Positions 62,815 through 64,000 of a stretch of DNA of 64,000 nt are shown in pieces (positions within the stretch are counted from its first letter, which is position 1; every line of letters begins with the position of its first letter). The notes beneath the pieces are model-generated. The model searched no databases and was not told the DNA's origin. It saw only the letters and a list, made by a program, of their open reading frames with translations. Source of the stretch: Castor canadensis (taxonomy: Eukaryota; Chordata; Mammalia; Rodentia; Castoridae). The position numbers were made by a program, and so were the translations under genes. The stretch is from the NCBI RefSeq assembly GCF_047511655.1, contig NC_133387.1, forward strand, positions 20,454,353 to 20,518,352, read 5' to 3'.

Positions 62815-62965
62815 TTTTATGAGTTTTATTGAGCTTATGCTACACACACTATGCACTGGCCATTCAGTCCTGCTAAGAAAGCTATGAGAGAGGACTATCA
62901 TCCTGTTTTCAGATGATGAAGCTGAGGTACAGAGAACTTAAATGGCTTGATAAGGTCAGATAGCT
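62815..62965 (-). mobile_element. MIR, minus strand
   Basis: gttttattgagcttatgcta, cactatgcactggccattca, gatgatgaagctgaggtaca, gagaacttaaatggcttgat. Confidence 0.75.
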
Positions 62966-63434
62966 GGGACAGTGTCAAAGTCAGACAGTGTGGCCTCTGT
63001 CTATGCTGGTACTTATCACGTGGTGGCAAAACCTCAATGTCAGCTCACATGACCAAGGAGTCAATGTCATCAGAAGTTGCTCAGCAAAGACTCACCAAAG
63101 CCTCCTTGACAAAAAAATGCCCTTCACCTGGCAGAGCCAGGTGAGATTTAAAGGGCTTTGTTTCATATAGCTGCGAATGGGAGGGTTCCGTTGATAGCTG
63201 TACAGTATCAGAGAGCAAACTGCTTATAAAGCCACAAGATTGTATGAACATTTTGTTGAACAAGTTCTCATTTAAAAGTGTAGAGAAAAATATAAAGAAC
63301 TCACAATAATAATCATCAACACATAGCTGATCATTTTCACCACACATTCATGCCCCCATTTTATTTTTAAGTAAACCTCTGATATCATGGGATTTTACAA
63401 TGGGATTTTAAAATATTGTATTATCCATTTAGAA

Positions 63435-63640
63435 ACAGTCTAGAATTTAAATCAGAAGATTTGAATTTGAGTCCTACCTCTACAGTTTTCCAGTTCTGGG
63501 CCCTTGGGCAATAACCTCTCTGAGCCCCAGCCACAACATCCATTAATTATGGATAACAATATCTGTTTCACCACATGGCTCGAGGATTAGATAAATCAAC
63601 ACATGTGAGATTGACATTGAACCTCAGCACAACCCTGTTT
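63435..63640 (+). mobile_element. MIR SINE
   Basis: agatttgaatttgagtccta, gggcccttgggcaataacct, ctctgagccccagcc, ggattagataaatcaacaca. Confidence 0.75.
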
Positions 63641-64000
63641 CCATCTTTCCCCTCCACAAGGACTGTAGCAGTGTATTTTGCAAGTCAGGTTGGCAAGACT
63701 ATGGTGACCAGTTGTTAGGTCAAACTCCAGTTTAGATTTTTCTAGAAAGGTATTTTGAGGGTGTGGTTAACATTTGCAATCAGCTGACTTTACGACAAGC
63801 TTCATCCATTGAGTTGAAGGTCTACAAAGCAAAGATGTTTCCCAAAGTGGAAGGGATCTGCCTCCAAACTGTAACAGCAATCATGCTGCATTTCTAGCCT
63901 TTGGACTCCATACTACAACATTGACTTGCCCACATCTCTAAGTCTGCGGTTTGCCCTAGGGATTTTGGCCCCCACAATGATGTCTGGCTGTAGCTAGTTG

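Noticed and set aside
22097..64000. Second AKR1B paralogue or SLC35B4 exons
   Set aside because: I looked for the signature motifs G-Y-R-H-I-D, L-I-H-W-P and I-P-K-S, and for multi-membrane exons, and found none outside the AKR1B1 exons.

Overview
This is mammalian nuclear DNA and reads as rodent: it has B1 (7SL-derived) and ID (tRNA-derived) SINEs, a rodent-type LINE-1, and ancient MIR, L2, L1M and MaLR fossils. Many SINEs are composites, either B1-like plus ID-like or B1-like plus B1-like plus ID-like. This fits a castorimorph rodent such as beaver, but the species is inferred and not proven. There is nothing bacterial or viral here beyond old LTR fossils.

The window holds one clear protein-coding gene, the complete plus-strand aldose reductase gene AKR1B1. 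It has ten coding exons from the ATG at 8188 to the TGA at 22094-22096. All nine introns are GT-AG. The spliced reading frame is 951 nt (316 residues plus stop), the same length as human AKR1B1, and every catalytic and NADPH-binding residue I checked is present. Upstream lie a CpG island (about 7900-8880), a TATA box (8120-8127), two CCAAT boxes and a CACGTG E-box. About 1.28 kb upstream of the predicted transcription start there is an intact tonicity (osmotic) response element. The gene ends at an AATAAA signal at 22445-22450.

Region by region: 1-7900 is upstream flank, with L2, MIR, B1 and composite SINEs, the osmotic element, and a 32-bp triplication inside a SINE. 8150-22470 is AKR1B1. 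22470-64000 is about 41.5 kb of 3' flank in which I find no conserved gene. It is built of old L1M, L2, MIR and hAT fossils, two MaLR-like LTRs, three trimeric SINEs and one recent 5'-truncated LINE-1 at 33599-35069 with a perfect 18-bp target-site duplication.

I see no convincing new multi-gene system. The observations most worth a second look are the osmotic element, the SINE-internal triplication close to the promoter, a direct repeat bracketing exon 3, the trimeric SINE family, an unexplained 276-codon ATG-initiated open frame at 29554-30384, and candidate CTCF sites on both sides of the gene.
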